This document shows positions 51,702 through 58,590 of a stretch of DNA of 58,590 nt, piece after piece. A program made the position numbers and the translations under genes. The stretch covers positions 1 through 58,590 of the forward strand of contig CAZKFD010000026.1 of the NCBI GenBank assembly GCA_964551995.1. Reading direction: 5' to 3'. This DNA comes from DATKJS01 sp964551995 (lineage in GTDB: Bacteria; Acidobacteriota; Aminicenantia; Aminicenantales; Saccharicenantaceae). The notes under the pieces were generated by a model. The model saw only the letters and a program-made list of their open reading frames with translations. It was not told the DNA's origin and ran no database searches. Position 1 is the first letter of the stretch. Every line of letters begins with the position of its first letter.

Positions 51702-52700
51702 TCAAGGGCCGTCCTGGAGTGAGAGCCCAGCGACCTCCCGGAAACGCTGCGGGGCGATGTTCCCGCCGCTCGTCACGAGCACGACGGTCCGGCCCCGGAA
51801 GGGACCTGGAGAAGCGAGGAGGCCGGCCAGCGGCAGGGCGCCGGCTCCCTCGATCATTCGGCGATGGCGCTCCCAGACGAGGGCCATGGAGGCCGCGATC
51901 GCCGTTTCGGGGACAAGAAGAGTCTCGGCGACAGCCTCACGGTACAGGGGGAAGGTGATCGAGCCGGGCTCAATGCCTCCGGCCACGGCGTCGGCCACGG
52001 TCGGCCTTTCGTCGATGTCGATGAGGCGCCCGGCGGCGATCGAGGCCGCCATGAAGGCCGAGGCTTCGGGTTCGACGCCGGCCGTACGCACCGCGGGGCG
52101 GACGGCCTTCAGATATCCGGCAATGCCGCCGACGAGCCCTCCGCCTCCAACGGGGACGATGACATCCTCGACGCCGCGGAGGTCTTCGGCGATCTCGAGT
52201 CCGACCGTCCCGGCGCCGAAGATGATGTCCCAATCGTTGTAGGGGGAGACGAAGACCCTGCCTTCGCGGGAGGCGTGCTCGCGCGCGCGGGACTCGGTTT
52301 TCTCGCAACTCGACCCGAAAATCTGGGTGCGAACGCCGAGCTCTTCAAGCCGGCGTTTCTTGAGCTCGGACACCGTTTCCGGAAGAAAGAGTTCCAGCCT
52401 GACATCTTCGAGCCGCGCGGCGTGCGCCATGGCCAGGCCGTGGTTACCCGTGGATGCGGAGACGACGCCGCGCGCGCGCTCCCCGGGCGTCAGGGAGCGG
52501 AGTTTGTTGAGCGCACCGCGGAGCTTGAACGAACCTGTGATCTGGTCGCATTCCCATTTGACGAACACCCGGGCCCCAGCGATGTCGCTCAGGGGCCTCG
52601 AAAACTCGATGGGCGTGCGGACGATGTCCTTTATGATCCGGGCCCGCGCATCGCGGACGGCCGCCGCGAAGCCGGCCATGTCGGGCGGTTTCTCTGTCAT
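51702..52700 (-). CDS. Threonine/serine dehydratase-like PLP enzyme (no ACT domain)
   Basis: A 332-residue fold-type II PLP enzyme. The PLP Lys is in ITGSFKLRGALNKL, the substrate loop is SASTGNHGLAMAHAA, the phosphate-binding Gly loop is PVGGGGLVGGIAGYL, and SGGNIAPQRF closes the site. The start at 52700 matches the family N-terminus. It lacks the C-terminal regulatory domain of biosynthetic IlvA, so a catabolic threonine deaminase, serine racemase or related hydroxyaspartate dehydratase is likely. It lies 89 bases upstream of the substrate-binding lipoprotein in the same direction. Confidence 0.88.
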   Translation of the reverse strand: MTEKPPDMAGFAAAVRDARARIIKDIVRTPIEFSRPLSDIAGARVFVKWECDQITGSFKLRGALNKLRSLTPGERARGVVSASTGNHGLAMAHAARLEDVRLELFLPETVSELKKRRLEELGVRTQIFGSSCEKTESRAREHASREGRVFVSPYNDWDIIFGAGTVGLEIAEDLRGVEDVIVPVGGGGLVGGIAGYLKAVRPAVRTAGVEPEASAFMAASIAAGRLIDIDERPTVADAVAGGIEPGSITFPLYREAVAETLLVPETAIAASMALVWERHRRMIEGAGALPLAGLLASPGPFRGRTVVLVTSGGNIAPQRFREVAGLSLQDGP

Positions 52701-52778
52701 CGGCACCCTCAGGATATGCTTCCCGGCAGCCCATGTCAAAGCGCGGCCGCCGGCCGGGTGGGACCGCTTGCGGTCCTG

Positions 52779-52808
52779 TTGGCGATTTCCGGCCGTTTCT
52801 CATAAAAT
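52779..52808 (+). promoter_or_regulatory. Promoter of the DUF72 gene, nearly leaderless
   Basis: TTGGCG (52779-52784), 18-base spacer, TAAAAT (52803-52808). Transcription would begin about five bases before the ATG at 52820; no ribosome-binding site is present. Confidence 0.6.
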
Positions 52809-52819
52809 ATGTCCGTTCA

Positions 52820-53752
52820 ATGGCGCATTATTACATCGGCACCGCGGGCTGGAGCTACGAGGACTGGGAGGGGATCGTCTACCCTCTCGCCAAGGGCCGC
52901 GGCTTTCATCCGCTGCTCTTCCTCGCGAACTACATCGACATCGTCGAGATCAACAGCACGTTCTACCGGCCAGCGACGCCTGCCCTCGCCCTGTCCTGGC
53001 TCCGGAAGGTCGAGGGTTACCCGGATTTCCTCTTCTCCGTCAAGCTCCACCAGCTCTTTTCGCATCAGAGAAAAGGCTTTTCCCAAAAGGAAGTCGACGA
53101 GTTCAAGGCCGGCGTCGAGCTCCTCCTCGCGCGGAACCGGCTGGCCGCCCTCCTCGTCCAGTTCCCGTGGTCGTTCGCCGGAACGCCGGAGAACACAGAC
53201 TACCTCGTCCGCCTCTTCGAGCATTTCTCCGGCTTCCCGATCGCCCTCGAGGTCCGGCATGCAACATGGGACACACCCGCCTTTTACGGCCTGCTCCGCG
53301 AGCTTCGCGTCGCTTTCTGCAACATCGATCAGCCGCTCTTCAAGAACTCGATCGTGCCCTCGGCCGTCAACACCAATCCGGACTTCGCCTACGTCCGGTT
53401 CCACGGCCGGAATTACAGGGACTGGTTCCGCGAGGACGCCGGCCGGGACGACCGCTACGATTACCTCTACACAAAGGACGAGCTCGAGGACTGGATCCAG
53501 CGCATCAAGGACCTCGGGACGAAGAGCAGCAAGGTTTACGTGATCACGAACAACCACTACCGGGGCCAGGCCATGGCCAACGCCCTCCAAATCCGGAACA
53601 TGATCACCGGCCAGAAGGTCGACGTCCCCGAGCTCCTGCTCGAGAAGTACCCCGTCCTCCGGGAGATCGTGCGCAAGATCCGTAACGGCCAGATGGACCT
53701 CTTCGGAAAAGGCCGCGACCCGGATTCGGGGGGCGGCGGCGGCCGGTCATGA
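52820..53752 (+). CDS. DUF72 (YecE-like) protein
   Basis: A 310-residue TIM-barrel-like protein of the DUF72 family, of unknown biochemical activity. Hallmarks are the N-terminal YYIGTAGWSYEDWEGIVYP, VEINSTFYRPATPA, FLFSVKLHQLFSH, LLVQFPWSF, ALEVRHATWDTPAFYGLL and YVRFHGRNYRDWF, with the terminal VYVITNNHYRGQAMANALQIRNM. An overlapping ATG at 52809 is in another frame and is not used. The stop overlaps the lysA fragment start by four bases, so the two were an operon. Confidence 0.92.
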   Translation: MAHYYIGTAGWSYEDWEGIVYPLAKGRGFHPLLFLANYIDIVEINSTFYRPATPALALSWLRKVEGYPDFLFSVKLHQLFSHQRKGFSQKEVDEFKAGVELLLARNRLAALLVQFPWSFAGTPENTDYLVRLFEHFSGFPIALEVRHATWDTPAFYGLLRELRVAFCNIDQPLFKNSIVPSAVNTNPDFAYVRFHGRNYRDWFREDAGRDDRYDYLYTKDELEDWIQRIKDLGTKSSKVYVITNNHYRGQAMANALQIRNMITGQKVDVPELLLEKYPVLREIVRKIRNGQMDLFGKGRDPDSGGGGGRS

Positions 53753-54108
53753 GATGGTGGGAGAATGATTTCGCGTTCGTCCGGAGGAACAAGCTCTATT
53801 TGGCCGGCCGGAAAGCCGAGGATCTGGCCGGACGGTTCGGAACGCCCGTCTACGTCTACGGGCGCAAGGCGATCAGCTCCCGGTTCGCCTTCCTGGCGGA
53901 GGAATTCACCCGGAGGACGTCGCGCGAAGCCTGGATCTGCTATGCCCTGAAGGCCAATCCCCATCCGGGAATCGCCTCCTTCCTCCAAGAGAAGGGAGCC
54001 CGGATCGACGCCGTCTTCCCGAACGAGGTCGCTGAAGCCCCGGCCGTGGGATATACGCCGGAGCGGATCCTCTTCACCGGGACAAGCGTCAGCGTCGATG
54101 ACCTCATG
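53749..54108 (+). pseudogene. lysA: Diaminopimelate decarboxylase, N-terminal fragment
   Basis: The first about 118 codons of a LysA-type PLP decarboxylase: NDFAFVRRNKLYLAGRKAEDLAGRFGTPVYVYG, the PLP-lysine segment CYALKANPHPGIASFL, and ILFTGTSVSVDDL. After that the frame stays open to 54576 but encodes no LysA sequence, because it reads antisense through the epimerase fragment and the peroxiredoxin gene. About 300 residues, including the C-terminal catalytic Cys and substrate sites, are missing. The break at about 54097-54110 coincides with the break in the opposing epimerase gene. Confidence 0.85.
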
Positions 54109-54189
54109 TCCCGAGGCGGCCAAGTCCGCCGCGAGGACGCGGCCGATGAATCCCGTTCCCCCCGCGACCAGGATCCGGCCTTTATCCAT
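54097..54189 (-). pseudogene. NAD(P)-dependent epimerase/dehydratase, N-terminal fragment
   Basis: Starts at ATG 54189, two codon-free bases after the peroxiredoxin stop, with MDKGRILVAGGTGFIGRVLAADLAASGHEV: the GxxGxxG dinucleotide-binding motif of extended short-chain dehydrogenases. Similarity ends there, after about 30 residues, where the sequence becomes the antisense of lysA. The remaining 250 or so residues are absent. It was evidently the second gene of a peroxiredoxin-epimerase operon convergent with lysA. Confidence 0.8.
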
Positions 54190-54192
54190 CCG

Positions 54193-54660
54193 CTATTTTT
54201 TCAGGAAGGCGATGACCTCGCCGAGGTCCGGGACCTGGGGGATATCGTAGACCTGGATGAAAGCCACGAGCCCCTGCCCGTCGACGATGATGTTGGCCCG
54301 CTCGGAGAAGCCGTCGTCCTCGCGGAAGACCCCCAGAGCGTGAGCCACCGCGCCGTGAGGCCAGAAATCGCAGAGAAGGCGTGTCTCCTTGATCTCCAGC
54401 TCCCTGGCCCAGGCGTGCTTCGCGGGAAAAGAATCGACGCTGATGCCGACGGCCACTGTGTTGAGCTCCCGGAACGTCTCCGCGGCCGCCTCGAGGGCCT
54501 TCATCTGGTCGGCACAGACCCGTGTCCAAGCCAGCGGATGAAAAGACAGAAGAACCTTTTTCCCTACGAACGATGAGAGCCTGAACTCCCGGTCGTTGTG
54601 GTCCTTCAAAGTGAAGTCCGGCGCGATGTCGCCGACCCAGATGGTCTTCGTATTTCCCAT
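54193..54660 (-). CDS. Peroxiredoxin (AhpE/Bcp-like)
   Basis: A 155-residue thiol peroxidase reducing hydroperoxides. The start at 54660 gives MGNTKTIWVGDIAPDFTLKDHNDREFRLSSF, the standard N-terminus. The active-site motif HPLAWTRVCADQMKAL fits PxxxTxxC with the peroxidatic Cys, and the partner Arg is expected later. Only one Cys is obviously conserved besides LLCDFW, so it may be a 1-Cys or atypical 2-Cys type. It is followed by the truncated epimerase gene. Confidence 0.92.
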   Translation of the reverse strand: MGNTKTIWVGDIAPDFTLKDHNDREFRLSSFVGKKVLLSFHPLAWTRVCADQMKALEAAAETFRELNTVAVGISVDSFPAKHAWARELEIKETRLLCDFWPHGAVAHALGVFREDDGFSERANIIVDGQGLVAFIQVYDIPQVPDLGEVIAFLKK

Positions 54661-54747
54661 TCTTGTCCCTCCCCGTGGGGCAGGCCAGGAACGCCTGCCA
54701 AGCGGGTTCATTATGTCAGACCCGCCGGCAAAAAACAAGGCAGTTGA

Positions 54748-55212
54748 AAAACAGCGGCCGCCGACCCGCTTTTTTCGGCCGGGAGGAACGGGTATTACCG
54801 GTTCCCGGCCATCCACGGAAACACTGTCGTCTTCACCTCCGAGGGCGACCTCTGGACCGTCGACGTCAACGGCGGAACCGCCGTACGTCTGACGACGCAT
54901 CCCGGGCTCGAGACCAACGCGGCCATCTTCCCCGACGGGACGATGGTCGCGTTCTCCGTCCAGTACGAGGGCCCGACCGAGGTCTACACGATGCCGCTCG
55001 CCGGCGGGCTGCCGGTGCGCCGCACGTTCTCGGCTCAAACCTCGACGGCCGTCGGCTGGACGCCGGACGGAAAAATCATCTACTCCACCCAGGAATACTC
55101 CACGCTCCCCGACGCCCAGCTCGAGGCGGCCGTCAAATACCTCCAGGAGGAAATCCGAAAGGAGCCGGTTGAGGTCCCCAAGCATCCGCCTTATCCGGAC
55201 AAGCGAAAATAG
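54748..55212 (+). pseudogene. Tricorn-like protease reduced to N- and C-terminal ends
   Basis: The frame opens after a TGA (54745) with no start codon. From 54790 it reads GYYRFPAIHGNTVVFTSEGD, then LWTVDVNGGTAVRLTTHPG and FPDGTMVAFSVQYEGPTEVYTMPLAGG, matching the first beta-propeller blades of bacterial tricorn protease homologues. After IIYSTQEYSTLPDAQL it changes directly to EAAVKYLQEEIRKEP and ends PPYPDKRK, which resembles the C-terminal end of the same proteins (DxQLExAVxYL...RPxYP). The approximately 900 residues between, including PDZ and catalytic domains, are absent, so the gene looks internally deleted near 55108-55125. Confidence 0.72.
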
Positions 55213-55299
55213 GCGGCTGCGGGTTGACAAGCTGCGCCAAAGGGCCCATGCTGGAAAGGCCGAGGCGCGAAGGCCGATGAAATATCCGGGGGCACGCTC

Positions 55300-56715
55300 A
55301 TGGCGAGAACGAAAATCGTTTGTACCATAGGCCCCGCCACCCGGTCGCCCCAAGTCCTGAAGCGGCTCATCCTCTCGGGAATGGACGTCGCCCGGCTGAA
55401 CTTCTCGCACGGCACGCACGCCGAGTACCTCGTGGTCATCCGCTTCATCCGCAGGCTCTCACGTGAGGTCGGCCGTCCTGTCGCTATACTGCAGGACCTG
55501 GCTGGCCCGAAGATCCGGATCGGCGAGATCTCGTCCGGCCAGGTCATTCTCAAACCCGGGGCCAGGTTCACTCTGACCAGCCGGCGTGTGCCAGGCAACG
55601 ACGGACAGGCTTCCGTCACCTATTCCGGCCTTCCCAGAGAGGTCCGGCCTGGGGATTCGCTTCTTCTGAGCGATGGGGCCCTGGAGCTCGCCGTTCTCTC
55701 ACACACGGCCGAGGATATCGTCTGCCGGGTCGTCATCGGCGGGCCGCTCAGCTCCCACAAGGGAATCAACGTCCCCACGCGGTCTCTCAAGATTCCGAGT
55801 CTGACCGCAAAGGATAGGAAGGACCTGGCGTTCGGCATCAAGCACGGCGTGGATTTCGTCGCCCTGTCCTTCGTCCGAAAAGAGGGGGATATTTTACAGG
55901 CCCGGCGGTTCATCGAGAGCCGCGGCGCGTCCATCCCAATCGTCGCCAAGATCGAAAAACACGAAGCTCTGGATCATATCGACAGGATCATTTCCGCCGC
56001 CGACGGGATCATGGTCGCGAGGGGGGACCTCGGCGTAGAAACGCCCCTGGAGAACGTCCCGCAGGTCCAGAAAATGCTGATCCGCAAGGCCAATCAGAGC
56101 GCCAAGCCGGTCATCACCGCGACCCAGATGTTGCGCTCCATGGTGGACAATCCCCGGCCGACCCGGGCCGAGGTCACGGACGTGGCCAACGCCGTCTTCG
56201 ACGGGACCGACGCCGTCATGCTCTCCGAGGAAACCGCCGTCGGCCGCTACCCTGTCGAGGCCGTCCGGACCATGGCCAAGGTCGCCGCAGACGCGGAATC
56301 CGCCTTTCCGTACGAGGCCTGGACCCGGAAGTGGGATGACGCGCCCGTCCGGACCCTGGCCGAAGCCGTGGCCCTTTCCGCCTGCGCCCTGGCCGAGAGC
56401 ATCCGGGCGGCATGCCTGATCACCTTCACGTCTTCGGGGAGCACGGCCCGACTTGTTTCCCGTTGCCGGCCGGCATGCTGCATCGCCGCGCCAACGCCGC
56501 ACTCGCGCACGTACCGCCGTTTGGCCCTCGTTTGGGGTGTCGTCCCGATCCTGAGCCGGAGGCTGAAAACGGCCGACGCGATGATCCGGCAGGCGCGCCG
56601 CGCGGTTCTCAAGGCGCGGATCGCGGCGCGCGGTGAGAACGTGGTCATCACGGCCGGGGTTCCGCTCGGCGTGGAGGGAACGACCAACCTGATCAAGGCC
56701 GAAAAGCTGATATAG
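55300..56715 (+). CDS. pyk: Pyruvate kinase
   Basis: Final glycolytic enzyme, PEP plus ADP to pyruvate plus ATP; 471 residues. Motifs: TKIVCTIGPATRS, MDVARLNFSHGTH, ILQDLAGPKIRIGE, LTAKDRKDLAFGIKHGVDFVALSFVRK, PIVAKIEKHEALDHID with the catalytic Lys, GIMVARGDLGVETP, KPVITATQMLRSMVDNPRPTRAEVTDVANAVFDGTDAVMLSEETAVGRYP. The C-terminal domain lacks the extra PEP-utiliser domain of some bacteria. A perfect -35 (TTGACA, 55224-55229) lies upstream but its -10 is poor. Confidence 0.96.
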   Translation: MARTKIVCTIGPATRSPQVLKRLILSGMDVARLNFSHGTHAEYLVVIRFIRRLSREVGRPVAILQDLAGPKIRIGEISSGQVILKPGARFTLTSRRVPGNDGQASVTYSGLPREVRPGDSLLLSDGALELAVLSHTAEDIVCRVVIGGPLSSHKGINVPTRSLKIPSLTAKDRKDLAFGIKHGVDFVALSFVRKEGDILQARRFIESRGASIPIVAKIEKHEALDHIDRIISAADGIMVARGDLGVETPLENVPQVQKMLIRKANQSAKPVITATQMLRSMVDNPRPTRAEVTDVANAVFDGTDAVMLSEETAVGRYPVEAVRTMAKVAADAESAFPYEAWTRKWDDAPVRTLAEAVALSACALAESIRAACLITFTSSGSTARLVSRCRPACCIAAPTPHSRTYRRLALVWGVVPILSRRLKTADAMIRQARRAVLKARIAARGENVVITAGVPLGVEGTTNLIKAEKLI

Positions 56716-56720
56716 CCCGC

Positions 56721-56759
56721 TTCGGGAGCGCTTCAGCAGCCGGGCCCTATCTTCCCGAA
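56721..56759. repeat. Inverted repeat between pyruvate kinase and HicB-like genes
   Basis: TTCGGGA (56721-56727) and TCCCGAA (56753-56759) form a perfect 7-bp stem around a 25-base GC-rich loop between two convergent genes. No T-run follows on either side, so it is a weak candidate for a bidirectional end structure. Confidence 0.35.
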
Positions 56760-56772
56760 ACGAGAGCCCTCC

Positions 56773-56997
56773 TTACAAAGACAAATCCAGAGTGGTGAGG
56801 CTTAGGGCCTCCGGCCGGGACATCGTCTCGTCGTCGCCGAGGCCGTCCTCGACGAGGACCTGGACGAGACCGCGGAGATTGTCGACCGCGTCCTCATAGG
56901 AGGAGCCCCGGGCCCGGCAGTCTGGGAAATCCGGACAAAAGGCTTCCCATCCTGCCGCGTCCTTGGCCACGATCACCGGAAAACGATAGGCGCTCAT
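56773..56997 (-). CDS. HicB-like protein without an adjacent HicA toxin
   Basis: A 74-residue protein with the degenerate RNase-H-like HicB fold: FPVIVAKDAAGWEAFCPDFPDCRARGSSYEDAVDNLRGLVQVLVE. It lacks the C-terminal DNA-binding helix-turn-helix found in many HicB antitoxins. HicA is normally directly upstream or downstream; here upstream is a non-coding stretch with two hairpins and then the polymerase gene, and downstream is pyruvate kinase. It may be a solitary HicB-like protein or the survivor of a lost toxin-antitoxin pair. Confidence 0.82.
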   Translation of the reverse strand: MSAYRFPVIVAKDAAGWEAFCPDFPDCRARGSSYEDAVDNLRGLVQVLVEDGLGDDETMSRPEALSLTTLDLSL

Positions 56998-57096
56998 GTC
57001 AGCCTCCAGCAGGACGCGCCATTTGTGGTGCGTCCATCAGAAGCGCAGTGGAAGAACTCGGAGCTGCGCTTCTGGGAAATATCCTGAGAATGAACA
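56998..57096. other. Tandem hairpins and second copy of a diverged repeat
   Basis: GGACGCGCCA (57011-57020) pairs with TGGTGCGTCC (57025-57034), one G-T wobble and a 4-base loop. AGAAGCGCAG (57039-57048) pairs perfectly with CTGCGCTTCT (57064-57073). The second hairpin lies within the segment (57028-57094) that resembles 47309-47375. No gene was found on either strand. The segment separates the polymerase stop from the HicB-like start. Confidence 0.55.
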
Positions 57097-58590
57097 TCAG
57101 AACGACCTCAGGAAGGAGCAGTTGAAGGCTTTGGGGACGCCCTCGCCGTCCTTCCGCACCTCGGCCCGCAGGAAGCAGACCGGCGGGCTGCCGTACGTCA
57201 TACAGCAGTTCTCCCCGATTCCTTCGAGAAGGCCTGTTTCGTCCTCGAACAGGTAGAAATACCGCGGCCCGCCCGGCCTCTCACTTCCGCGCTCGCCGCC
57301 CCCTCCCCGGCCGCCGTTTCCGCCGGGCGGCGCGCCGCTTCGCCCGAAGCCTCCGTTTGCCCCGTACGTCACCCTCTGGCGGGCGTCCACGACCCGCAGC
57401 ACGAGCTCGACCATCGCGCCGGCGCAGCCCTCAAGATCCCTGATCCTGAGGTCCGGACGGTGGCCTTCGTAGAGGTCGAGCTCGTCCCCGTCCGGGAGGA
57501 AGCCGAGCGATTCGTAGAGCATCCGCCGCTTCTCGGACGAGGCGACGTCCGCGACCTCCTCCATGTGCTCGAGACCCTGGAAGTAGCGGAGGATCTGGCG
57601 CGTCCGCCGCGGCTCGAGGGAATCGAAGACGCCCGCCCGAATGAGGGCCAGAAGCTCCGCCTTGGTCGGCTTGATGCGGGCCAGGAAGTCTTCGATCGAG
57701 ACGTATTCGCCGCCGTTCGTCCGCTCGCCGACGAGACGATCGATCGTCTTTATCCCCAGCCCCTTGATCGAGGTGAACCCGACGCGGATCGCCTCTCCCT
57801 CCCGCCCGCTCTCCACCTCGAACCCGTAGAAGCTTCGGTTGGCGTCCGGCGCCAGGATCCGGATCCCGTTCCGTTTCGCCTCCGCGGCGTACTCGGCGAG
57901 GCCGTAGTAGCCCCCGCCCGCGTTCAGCACGGCCGCGAAGTACGGCCCCGGATGGTGGACCTTGAGGTAGACGGCTTGGTAGGCCATGTGGGCGTACGAG
58001 GCGCTGTGGGCCTTGTTGAAGGAGTAGGAGGAGAACTTCTCCATGGTCCGCCACAGGCGCTCGACCTCCGGCGCCGCGTACCCGCGCTCGGCCGCCTCCC
58101 GGAAGAATCTTTCGCGGAGGGCCGGATCCCCGCCTGCACTCTTCAGGCTGCGCCGCAGCAGGTCCCCCTCCTCGGGCGGCATCCCGGCCGCCCGCTCGGC
58201 GATCTGCATGACCTGCTCCTCGTAGAGGAGGATCCCGCCCGTTTCCGGCAGGATGCGGGCCAGGAGGGTGTCGCCGCCGGCCGTGCCCAGCCCTCCCCCG
58301 TCGGCTCCGGCTCCCAGGGGATGAACGCTCCTGCCGCTCCGGCGCCGCAGGAGCGCCTCCTTCATGCCGCTTTCGGTCGGGCCGGGCCGGACGAGGGCCA
58401 GCGCCTGGGTGATCTCGAAGATATCGGCCGGCTTCATCCGACGCAGCAGGTTCATCATGGCCGGGCTCTCGACCTGGAAGCAGCCGATGGTCTTCGCCGC
58501 CCGGAGCGCCGCGTAGGTTTTCGCGTCTCCCGGCGGGATCGTCCGCAGCCGAAGCCTGTTTTTCGTCTCGGAGATCGCCGCCAGCCCCCG
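57097..58590 (-). CDS. DNA polymerase III alpha subunit, DnaE type (N-terminal part outside window)
   Basis: The frame is open to the window edge, so only the C-terminal 497 residues are visible. IGCFQVESPAMMNLLRRMKP, LALVRPGPTESGMKEALLRR, GILLYEEQVMQIAERAAGM, LLRRSLKSAGGD and FSSYSFNKAHSASYAHMAYQAVYLK are fingers and palm blocks of C-family polymerases. A helix-hairpin-helix (TSIKGLGIKTIDRLV) and an OB-like domain follow, interrupted by a Gly/Arg-rich stretch (residues about 400-435). The divergent motifs and short C-terminus, with no obvious clamp-binding tail, suggest an accessory DnaE2/DnaE3-like polymerase rather than the main replicase. Confidence 0.85.
   Translation of the reverse strand, partial: RGLAAISETKNRLRLRTIPPGDAKTYAALRAAKTIGCFQVESPAMMNLLRRMKPADIFEITQALALVRPGPTESGMKEALLRRRSGRSVHPLGAGADGGGLGTAGGDTLLARILPETGGILLYEEQVMQIAERAAGMPPEEGDLLRRSLKSAGGDPALRERFFREAAERGYAAPEVERLWRTMEKFSSYSFNKAHSASYAHMAYQAVYLKVHHPGPYFAAVLNAGGGYYGLAEYAAEAKRNGIRILAPDANRSFYGFEVESGREGEAIRVGFTSIKGLGIKTIDRLVGERTNGGEYVSIEDFLARIKPTKAELLALIRAGVFDSLEPRRTRQILRYFQGLEHMEEVADVASSEKRRMLYESLGFLPDGDELDLYEGHRPDLRIRDLEGCAGAMVELVLRVVDARQRVTYGANGGFGRSGAPPGGNGGRGGGGERGSERPGGPRYFYLFEDETGLLEGIGENCCMTYGSPPVCFLRAEVRKDGEGVPKAFNCSFLRSF

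Noticed and set aside
54193..55419. 408-codon minus-strand frame extending the peroxiredoxin upstream
   Set aside because: The extension has no homology and runs antisense to the tricorn remnant and the start of pyruvate kinase; the family start is at 54660 with a ribosome-binding site.

Overview
This 58.6 kb window of GC-rich DNA comes from a Gram-negative-type (diderm) bacterium: it encodes a TonB-dependent receptor, a FadL/OmpP1-type outer-membrane protein and several lipoproteins. Gene content (tungsten aldehyde oxidoreductase, a pantothenate operon headed by a deoxynucleoside-kinase-like gene, a tricorn-protease remnant, an exported family like those of Acidobacteria) fits an anaerobic Acidobacteriota/Aminicenantota-like lineage. 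That placement is an inference from gene content only. Genes are dense, many overlap by 1-4 bases, and many intergenic gaps hold recognisable sigma70-like promoters (TTGACA-like, 16-18 bp, TATAAT-like).

Layout. 1-6.8 kb: secA (5' end outside the window) and guaB on +, facing a minus-strand operon of a deoxynucleoside-kinase-like gene followed by panB-panC-panD. 6.9-12.5 kb: PspC protein, then a tungsten-enzyme neighbourhood: aldehyde ferredoxin oxidoreductase, MoaD/ThiS-like carrier, aldehyde dehydrogenase, a decayed CPA2 antiporter, and a divergent mobB-thiF-like pair. 12.5-20.2 kb: amino-acid permease with a structured leader, TonB receptor, HD-domain protein, beta-propeller lipoprotein, a small protein, rarA, MerR-like regulator. 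20.2-24.2 kb: tRNA-Pro(GGG), cupin, surE, DedA protein, PflX-type radical SAM protein, DUF4097-like lipoprotein. 24.3-28.4 kb: pstS-pstC-pstA-pstB2-pstB1. 28.5-35.2 kb: ABC-F protein, small exported protein, Tat-exported class V aminotransferase-like protein, P-type Ca2+-like ATPase. 35.4-45.5 kb: tRNA-Pro(CGG), cupin, MFS transporter, DUF362 ferredoxin-like protein, alanine-glyoxylate-type aminotransferase, HAD phosphatase, two small membrane/exported proteins, a 1287-residue NtrY-like kinase, flavodoxin. 45.5-58.6 kb: NIF3 protein with a half-size acyl-CoA-dehydrogenase-like partner, acylphosphatase, FadL protein, thiD, orphan substrate-binding lipoprotein, threonine dehydratase-like enzyme, DUF72, truncated lysA and epimerase, peroxiredoxin, tricorn remnant, pyruvate kinase, HicB-like protein and a DnaE-type polymerase running off the end.

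The most unusual signals are: (1) several genes look collapsed by internal deletions that join distant parts of one gene (CPA2 antiporter, tricorn protease) or of two convergent genes (lysA and an epimerase), apparently at short shared sequence; (2) a Pst ATPase pair whose motif changes fall in the pattern of an asymmetric heterodimer with one degenerate ATP site; (3) a kinase-like protein in the pantothenate operon whose P-loop has lost its glycines; (4) several promoters placed so that the mRNA would start at or within a few bases of the start codon; (5) structured leaders before the permease and TonB receptor. No CRISPR array, rRNA, prophage or intact insertion sequence was seen.
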